Below are positions 51,822-62,234 of a stretch of DNA of 64,000 bases, one piece after another (the first letter of the stretch is position 1; each line of letters starts with the position of its first letter). Below the pieces are notes generated by a model. It did not search any database. It worked only from the letters and a program-made list of their open reading frames with translations, and was not told the origin of the DNA. This stretch comes from Saliphagus infecundisoli (lineage in GTDB: Archaea > Halobacteriota > Halobacteria > Halobacteriales > Natrialbaceae). A program made the position numbers and the translations under genes. The stretch is from NCBI RefSeq assembly GCF_020177375.1, contig NZ_JAIWHV010000005.1:1-64000 (forward strand). Reading direction: 5' to 3'.

Positions 51822-52793
51822 ATGGAGAGTTCGAGGTTCGTCTTCGTCGGCGGGAAAGGCGGGGTAGGGAAGACGACCGTCGCCAGCGCCTACGGCGTCC
51901 GCCGGGCGCGCGCAGGCGACCGGGTCCTGCTGGTCTCGACCGATCCCGCCCACAGCACGAGCGACGTCTTCGGCCAGGAACTCGGCGACGACCCCCAGCC
52001 AGTGAGAGGTCACGACGGTCTCGAGGCCGTCGAGATCGATCCCGAAAGCGAGGTCGAGGCCCACCTCCAGGGACTCAAACGGGAGCTTGGAACCCAGATG
52101 AGCCCGGTCCTGGTAAACGAGATCGACGTCCAACTCGAGATGGCCCATCGAACGCCGGGGGCCTACGAGGCCGCGCTGTTCGACCGGTTCGTCGACGTCA
52201 TGCGCGAGTCCGGGGGCTACGACCGGGTCGTCTTCGACACCGCGCCAACGGGGGGCACCCTCCGGCTGCTCTCCCTGCCGGACCTGCTCGAGGGCTGGAT
52301 CGAGCGCCTGAAGGAGAAACGAACGGAGAGCATCGACCTCTACGAGAAGGCGGCGATCGGCAACCGGACGCCCCGCCGGCTGCTGGAGGGCGATCCGATC
52401 CTCGCGCGTCTGGAGGAGCGCCGCGAGCGCTTTGCCTTCGCCGGCGATGCGCTGCGGGAGGACGCCGCCTTCGCGCTCGTCGTCACCCCCGACGAGCTCT
52501 CGATCCGGGAGACCGAGCGGGCGATCGACGACCTCGCCGATTCGGACCTCTCGGTTGGTGGGCTCGTCGTCAACCGGCTGCTCCCCTGGCCCGAACCCGA
52601 CGAGGAGGGGCGGGGCGCGACGTATCTCCGCGAGCGGGGGCGCTCACAGCGGGCCAGGGTCCGGGAGGCCAGAGAGCGCCTCGAGCCGCCGGTCGTCGCC
52701 GAGATCGAGGCCCGGACCCGGGAGGTGACCGGCGACCTCCTGGGCGAGGTCGCCGGGGAGGTGGCGCTGTCGGTCGACGGCGGCGAGAAGTAA
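51822..52793 (+). CDS. ArsA/Get3-family ATPase
   Basis: A 323-residue P-loop ATPase with the deviant Walker A GGKGGVGKTT, switch I DPAHSTSDVFGQELG and switch II FDTAPTGGTLRLLSLP. Get3/ArsA proteins chaperone tail-anchored membrane proteins or drive arsenite pumping; no arsB/arsR lies nearby, so a Get3-like role is more likely. Length matches single-domain archaeal members. A strong palindrome follows the stop. Confidence 0.9.
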   Translation: MESSRFVFVGGKGGVGKTTVASAYGVRRARAGDRVLLVSTDPAHSTSDVFGQELGDDPQPVRGHDGLEAVEIDPESEVEAHLQGLKRELGTQMSPVLVNEIDVQLEMAHRTPGAYEAALFDRFVDVMRESGGYDRVVFDTAPTGGTLRLLSLPDLLEGWIERLKEKRTESIDLYEKAAIGNRTPRRLLEGDPILARLEERRERFAFAGDALREDAAFALVVTPDELSIRETERAIDDLADSDLSVGGLVVNRLLPWPEPDEEGRGATYLRERGRSQRARVREARERLEPPVVAEIEARTREVTGDLLGEVAGEVALSVDGGEK

Positions 52794-52815
52794 TGCGAGT
52801 CAGAGGGAGAACTCA

Positions 52816-52842
52816 CCTCCAGTAACACGCTGTTACCGGAGG
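52816..52842. promoter_or_regulatory. 27-bp near-perfect palindrome between ArsA-type gene and cstA
   Basis: Two 12-bp arms (CCTCCAGTAACA and TGTTACCGGAGG) flank CGC, with one mismatch. It is 22 nt past the ATPase stop and about 36 bp upstream of the cstA TATA element. It could terminate the first gene's transcript or bind a dimeric regulator of cstA. No long T-tract follows. Confidence 0.55.
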
Positions 52843-52877
52843 TCGTACTCAGATAATCCTCATCAAAAACCCGGTGG

Positions 52878-52885
52878 GTTTAAGC
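52878..52885 (+). promoter_or_regulatory. TATA-like element of cstA
   Basis: GTTTAAGC in an otherwise GC-rich run lies about 39 bp before the ATG at 52921, allowing a short leader of about 12 nt. Confidence 0.45.
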
Positions 52886-52920
52886 GACGCTCCATCCATG
52901 ACCTACGGTAGCGTGATAGC

Positions 52921-54867
52921 ATGCAGGTGATCTGGTTCGTCGCCTTCGTCCTGGTAACGTTCACGGTGGGGTACGTGGGGTACTCGGCGTACCTCTCGCG
53001 GCTGGTCGAACTCGACGACGACCGGGATACCCCCGCTCACAAACACAGGGACGGCCAGGAGTACGTCCCCTCGAAACAACCGGTCTTGCTCGGCCATCAC
53101 TTCTCGAGCGTCGCCGGGGGGGCACCGATCGCCGGTCCCCTCACTGCGGTCGCCGCGTTCGGCTGGCTACCTGGGTTGCTCTGGGTCGCCATCGGCAACC
53201 CGATCTTCGGCGCGGTCCACGACTTCATGGCGCTCTCGGCTTCGATCCGTCACGAGGGGAAGTCGATCGGCTACATCATCGGCGAGTACGTCGGGGAGCG
53301 GGGTAAGAACATGCTGCTCTGGTTCGCGTTCCTGCTGGTCGTACTGGTCGTCGCCGCCTTCGTCTTCCTCATCGCACAGGTGTTTAACGCCTACCCGCCG
53401 GCGGCGACCGCCAGCGTCATCTACATCGCGCTGGCGCTGCTGTTCGGAGTGTATCTCTACCAGTTCGACGGCCCGTTCGTTCCCGGCGCCGTTTTCTTCA
53501 TTGCCGGCGTCTTCGCCGGCGTCTGGGTCGGAGTCCAGTACCCGATCGCGCTGGTCGGGATCGACGGGCTCCCGGAGGGGACGATCGTCCTGCTCGGCGA
53601 CGCCGGTGCCTGGAACTGGCTTCCCCTCGCCGAACAGACCAACGCCAACTTCGCCGCCTGGGCGGTCGTCACCGTCGTCTACTCCTTCCTGGCGGCGACG
53701 CTTCCCGTCTGGGTCCTGCTCCAGCCCCGGGACTTCCTCACCTCCTCGCTGCTGTACACGGGGATCGGCGCGATGCTCGTCGGCGTCCTCGTCGGAACCT
53801 ACCTCTCGCTGACCGGCTCGTTCGAGCCCGTCGACGTCCCCGTCTCCGGCGTCGAGTTCGACTCGGTCACCATCGAGGGGATGGAGGCCGCCGTCCCCGC
53901 GTTCACCGGCTTCGTCCACCCAAGCCTCGGGCCCCTGCTCCCCTTCCTCTTTCTGACGATCGCCTGTGGAACGATCAGCGGCTTTCACTCGCTGGTCTCC
54001 TCGGGGACGACCGCCAAACAGCTGAACAGGGAGAGCGACGCCCGCGTCATCGGCTACGGCGCGATGCTCGGCGAGGGGCTACTCGCGCTGACCTCGATCA
54101 TCGCGGTCTCGCTCGCCGCCGCGACCGTCAGCGCCGGCGACCTCGGCGCGGCGATCGCCGTCTTCCCCGCGGGCGGCGGCGCGCTCGTCACCACGCTGGG
54201 GGTCTCGGCGACGCTCGCCTCGGCGTTCATCGCGCTCGTGTTCGCGAGCTTCCTGCTCACCAGCACGGACACCGCGATGCGGCTTGGCCGATACCTCCTC
54301 GAGGAACTCATCGGAACGCCGGAGACGACCGCCCAGGGCGCGATGACCAACCGGTACGCCAACGCGGGCGTCACCGCGGTCGGGGGCTATCTGCTGGTCG
54401 CCTCCGGAACCTGGTCGAACCTCTGGCTGCTGTTCGGCGGTGCAAACCAGCTCCTGGCGGCGCTCGCCCTGCTGGTCGCGACGGTCTGGCTCGCCAACTG
54501 GAGCGACACGAAACAGCTCCTGAGCACGGGGATCCCGCTCGCGTTCATGGTGGTCGTGACCATCATCGGGCTCCTCTGGGTCGCCCTGATCCGGTTCCCG
54601 GCGTACATCATAGAACCCGCCGCCGCGAGCGACCCCGGGATCACCGAGTGGGACGTCTGGGGCGACCTGATCGCCGACCCGGGGATGATCGCCGGGATCG
54701 AGCTCTCGCTTTCGACGTTTTCCTTCGCTCTCCTGAGCATCGTCGCGCTCGTCCTAGTCGGGCTGGCGATCACTCTGTTGGGGATGGGACTGGACAACAT
54801 CCGCGAGGCCAGAGCCGGCCTCGGCAGGGAGGCCGTCGCCCCCAGCAGCGAACCCGGCGACGACTAG
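52921..54867 (+). CDS. cstA: Carbon starvation protein CstA family transporter
   Basis: A 648-residue membrane protein with about sixteen hydrophobic segments. CstA hallmarks are FGHHFSSVAGGAPIAGP-like sequence (LLGHHFSSVAGGAPIAGP), GNPIFGAVHDFMALSAS, GFHSLVSSGTTAKQLN and FASFLLTSTDTAMRLGRY. Bacterial CstA imports peptides or pyruvate under carbon limitation. It stands alone, with its own promoter region and the palindrome upstream; its stop overlaps the convergent gene by 4 nt. Confidence 0.93.
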   Translation: MQVIWFVAFVLVTFTVGYVGYSAYLSRLVELDDDRDTPAHKHRDGQEYVPSKQPVLLGHHFSSVAGGAPIAGPLTAVAAFGWLPGLLWVAIGNPIFGAVHDFMALSASIRHEGKSIGYIIGEYVGERGKNMLLWFAFLLVVLVVAAFVFLIAQVFNAYPPAATASVIYIALALLFGVYLYQFDGPFVPGAVFFIAGVFAGVWVGVQYPIALVGIDGLPEGTIVLLGDAGAWNWLPLAEQTNANFAAWAVVTVVYSFLAATLPVWVLLQPRDFLTSSLLYTGIGAMLVGVLVGTYLSLTGSFEPVDVPVSGVEFDSVTIEGMEAAVPAFTGFVHPSLGPLLPFLFLTIACGTISGFHSLVSSGTTAKQLNRESDARVIGYGAMLGEGLLALTSIIAVSLAAATVSAGDLGAAIAVFPAGGGALVTTLGVSATLASAFIALVFASFLLTSTDTAMRLGRYLLEELIGTPETTAQGAMTNRYANAGVTAVGGYLLVASGTWSNLWLLFGGANQLLAALALLVATVWLANWSDTKQLLSTGIPLAFMVVVTIIGLLWVALIRFPAYIIEPAAASDPGITEWDVWGDLIADPGMIAGIELSLSTFSFALLSIVALVLVGLAITLLGMGLDNIREARAGLGREAVAPSSEPGDD

Positions 54868-55508
54868 CGCGACAGCCAGCCCAGAAACCGGTCGAGGCGC
54901 CCCGGTTCCTGTACGTCGATCGGCTCCCAGAGCCGGAACGCGCTCTCGACGTCGGCTTCCCGACTCGCGACGCTCGCTTCTCCTTCGGGTGTTACCACCA
55001 GCAGGTTGGTCTCGTAGTGACCGAAGTAGCCGTAGTTCAACAGCGTGCGGTTCCGGTAGCCCGCGACGAACTCCCGGACGTCGTCGGGGATCGAGTCGGC
55101 GATCAGGACGAACGTGAAGTCCGTGCTGTAGTGGTCCTCGTCGGCCTCGATCCGCTCGTCGGCCAGGCGTTCGCCGAGGGTCTCCATGGACTCCAGTTCC
55201 ACGACCGCCGGCCGATCGACCCGCCGGACGAACAGGTACTCCTCGGCCTCGTGGTGGCCGAAGGTCAAGGCGGGGTGGATCGCATGGCGCTCGTGGCGGA
55301 CGTGCATCTCGCCGTAGAGCGAGAAGCGCTCGCCGGCGACGACGTGGTCGCGCTCTAGATCGTAGTGATGGGCCAGCCGAAGCCCGACCCGGTCGAGGTA
55401 GTCGTCGTTCCAGACCGGGACCCCTTCGGGACGCTTCGACCGTTCCCGAGGGGTGTCGTCGGTCGAGACGGACCGATCGCCGGCAGGGTCGTCGGTCACC
55501 ACGGCCAC
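54864..55508 (-). CDS. Haloarchaeal protein of unknown function
   Basis: An approximately 214-residue acidic protein with an acidic unstructured N-terminus and a folded part from VPVWNDDYLDRVGLRLAHH. Repeated His/Glu clusters (HVRHERHAIHPALTFGHHE) and FTFVLIADSIPDDVREFV are notable, with SRLDRFLGWLSR-like amphipathic end (GRLDRFLGWLSR). I do not recognise it. The start is one of three in-frame GTGs (55508, 55502, 55499); a TATA-like TATTTACC lies near 55541-55548. Confidence 0.65.
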   Translation of the reverse strand: MAVVTDDPAGDRSVSTDDTPRERSKRPEGVPVWNDDYLDRVGLRLAHHYDLERDHVVAGERFSLYGEMHVRHERHAIHPALTFGHHEAEEYLFVRRVDRPAVVELESMETLGERLADERIEADEDHYSTDFTFVLIADSIPDDVREFVAGYRNRTLLNYGYFGHYETNLLVVTPEGEASVASREADVESAFRLWEPIDVQEPGRLDRFLGWLSR

Positions 55509-55595
55509 CCCCGCTTCATGACTGGATCGTCTCGCGGCGGCGGTAAATACGTTGGCCGAGGGCCCCTTATTGTCCCTCGGTACGTACACCCGTGT

Positions 55596-55850
55596 ATGGA
55601 TCCGTCGAACGATCCCGGCGGCCCGGCGGACCGAGAGAGCTGTGGCCGGTGTAGCTTCTCGACGGTCGTCGATGCCGTCTCGACCGACGACCCGGAGCAC
55701 GAGAGCCCACACGACCCCTTCGAGGGCGGCCACATCGAGGTCGAGGAACGCGACCTCCGGCTGGTCTCCGCGCCCGCCGTCGTCGCCGGCCGGCTCGGCC
55801 GCCGGCTCGACGACCTCGCCGAACGGCTCATCTACGGTCGGGAGGACTGA
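55596..55850 (+). CDS. Small CxxC-containing acidic protein, function unknown
   Basis: An 84-residue protein beginning MDPSNDPGGPADRESCGRCSF with a single CxxC (Cys16, Cys19), then VEERDLRLVSAPAVVAGRLG and a helical end. One CxxC could form a zinc site by dimerisation or a redox pair. It ends 9 nt past the convergent upp gene and is divergent from the previous unknown gene, sharing an 87-bp promoter region. Confidence 0.62.
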   Translation: MDPSNDPGGPADRESCGRCSFSTVVDAVSTDDPEHESPHDPFEGGHIEVEERDLRLVSAPAVVAGRLGRRLDDLAERLIYGRED

Positions 55851-55859
55851 CCACGAGAC

Positions 55860-56537
55860 TCAGGTCGTCCGGAACGCCCGGTCGCCGGCGTCACCGAGGC
55901 CGGGGACGATGAAGCCGTTCTCGTCGAGTCGGTCATCGATCGCGACCGTCAAAAGGTCGGCCCCGGGGAACTGCTCGCCGACCCGGAGCAGCCCCTCGGG
56001 CGCCGAAACCGCCGAGAGCACGATGAGGTTCTCGGGTTCGCCCGCGTTCTGGACGACGTGTTCGAGGACGACCGCCATCGTACTTCCCGTCGCGAGCATC
56101 GGATCGGCGACGATCACGGTGTCCTCTTCGGTGATCTCGGGCAGTTTCACGTAGTCGACCGTGATCGGGAACCGGCCCTCCTCGTTCCGGCCGGCCTCCT
56201 CGTCGCGACTCGCGCTGATCACTCCCTGACGGGCCCGCGGGAAGGCCTTGAGCAGCCCCTCGACGAACGGCGTCGCCGCACGGAGGACGTTGATGATGAC
56301 CACGTCATCGAGCCCGTTGACGCGCTCGCCCATCGTCTCCTCTAAGGGCGTCTCGATCGTGACGTACTCGGTGTCCATCCGGCCGTCGATGATCTCGTAG
56401 CCACAGATCCGCCCGAGTTTGACCAGCCCCTTCCGGAACTCGACCTGTTCGGTCTCGACGTCCCTGATCCGCGAAAGGGTGTCCTTTGCCATCGCGTGGG
56501 TGACGAGGGAGGCCTCCTCTCTGTCTTCGATCGGCAT
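55860..56537 (-). CDS. upp: Uracil phosphoribosyltransferase
   Basis: A 225-residue salvage enzyme making UMP from uracil and PRPP. The PRPP-binding loop is [20 protein letters not shown], and the C-terminal uracil-binding region is [17 protein letters not shown] 56537 ([15 protein letters not shown]) was preferred over the upstream start at 56648, which overlaps the carbonic anhydrase gene. It lies 52 nt behind that gene on the same strand. Confidence 0.95.
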   Translation of the reverse strand: MPIEDREEASLVTHAMAKDTLSRIRDVETEQVEFRKGLVKLGRICGYEIIDGRMDTEYVTIETPLEETMGERVNGLDDVVIINVLRAATPFVEGLLKAFPRARQGVISASRDEEAGRNEEGRFPITVDYVKLPEITEEDTVIVADPMLATGSTMAVVLEHVVQNAGEPENLIVLSAVSAPEGLLRVGEQFPGADLLTVAIDDRLDENGFIVPGLGDAGDRAFRTT

Positions 56538-56589
56538 TACCCTACCCCTGTGTGGGGGCGCCGGTAAGTGTATCGACGTTCGCTCGCAG

Positions 56590-57279
56590 TCACAGCAACC
56601 GTCGGACGTGCTCCTCGAACTCCTCGGGAACGAGGTCGGCGAGCGCATCGGTGTCGGTCTCGCCGTCGGCGTTGACGAGATAGGTCCGTCCGCGGGCGTC
56701 GCCGTACACGCCCTGGAAGTCGTAGACGAAGCCGTAGATCGCCTCCTCGTCGGGGACGTCGCTACTCTCGCGGAGGAACTCGACCTGGCGATCGACGTTG
56801 TACTCGACGAGTTGATCGACGAGGCTCGGCTCCCGGTCGGGACCGACCCGATCGTCGGCGAGGCCCGCCTCTACGACCGGGACGAGCTCTCGGATCCACT
56901 TCTCGACGCCCGCCGGTGCGTCGATTTCGTCCGCTCGGACCGCCTCGAGGGCCGCGGTCACCGCGCCACAGCCGGTGTGGCCGACGACGGTCGTCACGCC
57001 AGTGTCGGTATACGCGATCGGGTAGAGAACGCTGCCGTCCACCACTCGCTGCCCGTCGTGGCGGTCCCAGACCTGGTTGCCGATGGTACTGGGGGTGAAC
57101 AGCCAGCCGGGTTCCTCGACCGACCACATTCCCTCCTGAGAGACCCGCGAGTCCGAACAGCAGATCGAGACCGCTGCGGGCTCCTGGCCGTCCTGAACGG
57201 CCGCGAAGTAATCGTCGGATACGGATTCGACGTGGGCGGCGTTGCGCTCGAGCAGTTCGCGAAGCGTGGTCTCGGGCAT
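56590..57279 (-). CDS. Beta-carbonic anhydrase
   Basis: A 229-residue zinc enzyme interconverting CO2 and bicarbonate. Zinc ligands are Cys41 (with Asp43/Arg45 in CCSDSR), His101 and Cys104 (GHTGCGAV), as in beta-class enzymes. The N-terminal helical arm for dimerisation is present. It may supply bicarbonate for carboxylation and pH control. It is followed on the same strand by upp. Confidence 0.92.
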   Translation of the reverse strand: MPETTLRELLERNAAHVESVSDDYFAAVQDGQEPAAVSICCSDSRVSQEGMWSVEEPGWLFTPSTIGNQVWDRHDGQRVVDGSVLYPIAYTDTGVTTVVGHTGCGAVTAALEAVRADEIDAPAGVEKWIRELVPVVEAGLADDRVGPDREPSLVDQLVEYNVDRQVEFLRESSDVPDEEAIYGFVYDFQGVYGDARGRTYLVNADGETDTDALADLVPEEFEEHVRRLL

Positions 57280-57545
57280 GGAGGAGGCTGTGTGTGCGAG
57301 CGTATTCTATGTTCCCCTCGGGTCGGCCGGGACGGATTCGATCGTGCTCTCTCGAACCGGATCAGAAACGGGACTCGAGGGTTCGCCGAGACGATCGCCG
57401 CGAGAAGTGCGTCCTTGCGGATTCGAACGTCCGAAAGACGAGCGAGAGCAAACCTTTCGACTTCCCGCGTGCGCAGCGAGTGAGGACGGCTCGGTCCGCG
57501 GTCGAGTGCGAAAGCTCTTCGAACGAGAAGCGCGTGGAAACCGGA

Positions 57546-57619
57546 TGCCGCCTCCCGGATTTGAACCGGGGACAGCTCGATCTTCAGTCGAGTGCTCTCC
57601 CAGTCTGAGCTAAGGCGGC
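57546..57619 (-). tRNA. tRNA-Phe (GAA)
   Basis: Read on the minus strand, the 74 nt fold as a full cloverleaf: acceptor GCCGCCT pairs with AGGCGGC, a D-arm TTAGCTCAGACTGGGAGAGC, anticodon loop CTGAAGA with GAA, and TpsiC arm with GGTTCAAATCC; discriminator A, CCA not encoded. An A/T-rich patch (57644-57660, TATTT-like on the minus strand) about 27 bp upstream fits its TATA box. Confidence 0.96.
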
Positions 57620-57816
57620 CCGTCCGTCTCTCCGTCGATAGCACAAAAAAGGATTTCGAAAGGCGCCGGCTCCCGGCGGATCCAAACGCCCGAGGTCGAA
57701 CAAGGGGTCGTTGACGCCCGCGGAAATCCCAAGCGATCGGGACATACCCGCCGTCGTCTGTTGGATGCCCGAATATTCAAGACACGCTTTTGCGCTCCGG
57801 CGAGTAATATCGTGTT

Positions 57817-58263
57817 ATGGAAGCGCTTGCCAGGGACGAACCCCCGGCGGACCTCTCTGCCGATACGATCCTGGAGCTGCTCGCAAACCGGCGGCGACGG
57901 TACCTCCTCTACGCACTCCGTCAGTACGACGACCCTATCGAGCTCGCCTCGGTCGCAGAACGGATCGCCGGCTGGGAACACGACATCGCGCCCGAGGAAG
58001 TCTCGCGCAACGAGTACAAGAGCGTCTACGTCTCCTCGGTCCAGTGTCACGTCCCCAAGCTCGCGGACGCGGGCGTCGTCGATCACAACGAGGAAAACCA
58101 CTCCGTCGTCCTCGCCGAGAACTACGAGCAACTCGAGCCCTACCTCCGGCTCGTGATCGTAGACGAGCCACGGAACTCCCGGCTCCACGCGGCCCTGGAG
58201 GCGGAGTCCGGGGACGGCCTGATCCGCCAGCTCCGGGAGAACGTCGCACGGCTTCGGCCGTAG
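57817..58263 (+). CDS. DUF7344-type winged-helix protein
   Basis: A 148-residue protein: helix PPADLSADTILELLANRRRR followed by YLLYALRQYDDPIELASVAE and the segment VYVSSVQCHVPKLADAGVVD, a haloarchaeal DUF7344 HTH fold. These are predicted small transcription regulators. It stands between two tRNA genes on the opposite strand and is followed by the tRNA-Val 3'-end copy at 58282. Confidence 0.78.
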   Translation: MEALARDEPPADLSADTILELLANRRRRYLLYALRQYDDPIELASVAERIAGWEHDIAPEEVSRNEYKSVYVSSVQCHVPKLADAGVVDHNEENHSVVLAENYEQLEPYLRLVIVDEPRNSRLHAALEAESGDGLIRQLRENVARLRP

Positions 58264-58281
58264 CACGGGGTTACCAAGAGG

Positions 58282-58305
58282 GGGCTCGGGCGGGTTCGAA
58301 CTACC
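58282..58305 (-). repeat. Duplicated 3' end of tRNA-Val (att-like)
   Basis: GGGCTCGGGCGGGTTCGAAC at 58282-58301 is identical to 58396-58415, which is the acceptor strand and TpsiC arm of tRNA-Val; after one T/C difference the next three bases (ACC) also match. It lies 94 bp downstream of the tRNA 3' end in the same orientation, the arrangement left by integration of an element into a tRNA gene. No integrase is present between the copies. Confidence 0.75.
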
Positions 58306-58355
58306 TGAACGTCGCTCGCTACCGCTCGCCCCGTAATTCGAATCCATCCTCACAG

Positions 58356-58396
58356 CATATTTCTGCCGCTCACGGATCGTTCGCGACGGAAATATG
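58356..58396. repeat. Inverted repeat abutting the tRNA-Val 3' end
   Basis: CATATTTC (58356-58363) and GAAATATG (58389-58396) are perfect inverted arms around 25 bp of unrelated sequence. The second arm includes the discriminator base of tRNA-Val and lies between the two tRNA 3'-end copies. It may be a terminator or part of an old attachment site. Confidence 0.5.
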
Positions 58397-58468
58397 GGCT
58401 CGGGCGGGTTCGAACCACCGACCTCGGCCTTGTAAAGGCCGCGTCATGACCAGCTAGACCACGAGCCC
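58395..58468 (-). tRNA. tRNA-Val (UAC)
   Basis: On the minus strand the 74 nt form a cloverleaf with acceptor GGGCTCG/CGAGCCC, D-arm TGGTCTAGCTGGTCATGAC, anticodon loop TTTACAA (anticodon TAC) in stem CGGCC/GGCCG, and TpsiC arm GGTTCGAACC; discriminator A, no encoded CCA. A TATA-like AGGTTATTCG is near 58491-58500, about 28 bp upstream. Confidence 0.96.
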
Positions 58469-58528
58469 CGGCCGTCGGAAGGCCCGCCGGGCGAATAACC
58501 TTTGCCTTCTCGTCCAGAACACCACCCA

Positions 58529-59023
58529 ATGAGCCACGAACGGGCGGTCGCCGCGCTCCTCGCGCTCGCGGTCGTCCTCGCCGCCGGAATCGGCCTCTCG
58601 GTGCTGGGGGTGCTCCCGGCGCCCTGGACCGACGACGAGGGCGACGTCCGGATCGTCGGCGCCGACGGCGAGACCAAAGCCGCCATCGACGTCGAGGTCG
58701 CCGACACCCGCCAGGAACGGTACACCGGTCTGAGCGACCACGACTCCCTGGAGCCCGGCGAGGGGATGCTGTTCGTCCACGGCGACGAGGGCGAGCGGAC
58801 GTACGTGATGCGAGAGATGGCCTTCGGGATCGACATCGTCTTCGTCGGAGGCGACGGTGAGATCACGGAGATCCACCACGCCCGCGCGCCGGAGTCCGGC
58901 GAGGACGGGGCCGAGATGCACTACTCCGGGCGCGCGAAGTGGGTCCTCGAGGTCCCCTACGGCTACACGAACGAGACCGGCGTCGAGGTCGGCGACGAAC
59001 TCGTGATCGAGAACACGTTCTGA
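58529..59023 (+). CDS. DUF192 family secreted/membrane-anchored protein
   Basis: A 164-residue protein: an N-terminal hydrophobic segment (RAVAALLALAVVLAAGIG) that may be a signal or anchor, then a DUF192 domain with VEVADTRQERYTGLSDHDSL, EGMLFVHGDEGERTYVMREM and FGIDIVFVGGDGEITEI. DUF192 proteins are small beta-barrels, one being known as an archaeal arch-like fold of unknown role. It starts 60 bp from divergent tRNA-Val. Confidence 0.82.
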   Translation: MSHERAVAALLALAVVLAAGIGLSVLGVLPAPWTDDEGDVRIVGADGETKAAIDVEVADTRQERYTGLSDHDSLEPGEGMLFVHGDEGERTYVMREMAFGIDIVFVGGDGEITEIHHARAPESGEDGAEMHYSGRAKWVLEVPYGYTNETGVEVGDELVIENTF

Positions 59024-59069
59024 TCCGGCGACGGGGACTATTTCGATTCGTAGGAAATACTTATTGCTG

Positions 59070-59087
59070 ACCGCCCATTCAGGCGGT
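59070..59087. promoter_or_regulatory. Perfect palindrome between TATA box and ABC exporter start
   Basis: ACCGCC (59070-59075) and GGCGGT (59082-59087) are perfect inverted arms around CATTCA. They sit just behind a TATA-like AATACTTATT (59056-59065) and 3 bp before the ATG at 59091, where a bound repressor would block transcription start. No regulator is identified. Confidence 0.5.
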
Positions 59088-59090
59088 GTA

Positions 59091-61031
<1,941 letters not shown>

Positions 61032-61409
61032 TCAGAACGAGTCCTGGTCGGAGTGGCCCTCCTCCTCGCCGGCTTCGTCCTGGCGCTCCTCGCCCGGCGC
61101 GTAGGGGGTCCGATCGGAGTAGTTCTTGCGGCCGATCGCGTCGTCGCCGACGAAGTTCATGATCATCGTTTCGATGTCGCCCGCGTCCTGGTAGGTCTGG
61201 TCGTCGTCCTGTAGCGGCTCGAGGATCTCCGCCAAGGTCGTCGTCTCGTCGCCGAGTTCGAACTCGGCGTCGCCGTACTGCTCGATGAGTTCGTCGTTGT
61301 CGATCGGGTAGTCGATATCGTCCTCGATCGTCTCCTCGAACCCGCCGAACTCGACGCCCTGCTCCCTGCTCTCCTCGCCGTCCATCGTGGTCGAGTCGTC
61401 GTCGCTCAT
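61032..61409 (-). CDS. Acidic DUF5789-like haloarchaeal protein
   Basis: A 125-residue, strongly acidic protein with a helical core (EFGGFEETIEDDIDYPID, DNDELIEQYGDAEFEL) and a NFVGDDAIGRKNYSDRTPYA end. This resembles, from memory, the DUF5789/DUF2795-like group. Function unknown. Confidence 0.68.
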   Translation of the reverse strand: MSDDDSTTMDGEESREQGVEFGGFEETIEDDIDYPIDNDELIEQYGDAEFELGDETTTLAEILEPLQDDDQTYQDAGDIETMIMNFVGDDAIGRKNYSDRTPYAPGEERQDEAGEEEGHSDQDSF

Positions 61410-61495
61410 ACACTCGATCGTCGGCCTCCGTCCACAAAACGGTTCCACCTGCATCCACCGCCGGAACTAACCCCTCCCCCACGTGACCCAGGGTC

Positions 61496-62233
61496 ATGTA
61501 CCTTCCCGAGGCCACCTGGAGTGAGGTCGCCGACTGTGGAACCGACCTCGCGGTCGTCCCGGTCGGCGCCACGGAACAACACGGCCCCCACGCCCCCCTG
61601 GGAACCGATTTCCTGATCGCCGAGGCGGTCGCCGCCGAAGGGAGCGAACGCTTTTCGGGCGAGGTCGTCCGCGCGCCGACGATCCCGGTCGGCGTGAGCG
61701 AGGAACACCGCCAGTTCCCGGGCACGCTCTGGCTCTCGCCCGACACCTTTCGAGAGGTCGTCCGCGAGACGGTCGCGGGCCTCGCCGCCCACGGCTTCGA
61801 CCGGGTCGTGCTCGTCAACGGCCACGGCGGTAACGTCTCCGCCCTCCGGGAGGTCGCGGGAACGATCACGCGCCACGATGCGGCCTACGCCGTTTCCTTT
61901 ACCTGGTTCGACGCGGTGGGCGACGACGAGATCGAGATGGGCCACGCCGGCGCCTTCGAGACCGCCGTGCTCCGGTACCTGGGAGACCTGGTTCGGGAGG
62001 GAAGTGTCGAGGAGGCGAGCGACGCCGGGGCAAAGCGGTGGGGCGAGTGGGTGTCGGGCACCAACCTGGCCCACGACTCGGCTGAGTTCACCGACAACGG
62101 CGTCGTCGGCGATCCCGCGGAGGGAACCGAAGAACGGGGCGCGCGGCTGTTCGACCGGGCCACAGACCGACTGGCGGATCTGCTCGAAGCCGTCGAGAGA
62201 CGGGACGTGTCGCGGCCGGCCCGACGGGAGTGA
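61496..62233 (+). CDS. Creatininase family protein
   Basis: A 245-residue metal-dependent amidase-like protein. VPVGATEQHGPHAPLGTDF gives the metal Glu, His and Asp, and VLVNGHGGNVSALREV the second metal motif, with GHAGAFETAV later. Archaeal creatininase relatives include ArfB, a formamide hydrolase of the F420/riboflavin pathway; the real substrate is not determined here. Confidence 0.88.
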   Translation: MYLPEATWSEVADCGTDLAVVPVGATEQHGPHAPLGTDFLIAEAVAAEGSERFSGEVVRAPTIPVGVSEEHRQFPGTLWLSPDTFREVVRETVAGLAAHGFDRVVLVNGHGGNVSALREVAGTITRHDAAYAVSFTWFDAVGDDEIEMGHAGAFETAVLRYLGDLVREGSVEEASDAGAKRWGEWVSGTNLAHDSAEFTDNGVVGDPAEGTEERGARLFDRATDRLADLLEAVERRDVSRPARRE

Positions 62234-62234
62234 G

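Noticed and set aside
57294-57608. Open frames running across the tRNA-Phe gene (for example ending in LPDLNRGQLDLQSSALPV)
   Set aside because: The C-terminal residues are the translated complement of the tRNA itself, a well-known artefact; nothing upstream is conserved.
57711-58457. Long frame ending WARAGSNHRPRPCKGRVMTS and a similar RAGSNYLNV segment
   Set aside because: These are translations of the tRNA-Val gene and of its 3'-end copy, on the strand opposite to the tRNA, and overlap the real DUF7344 gene.
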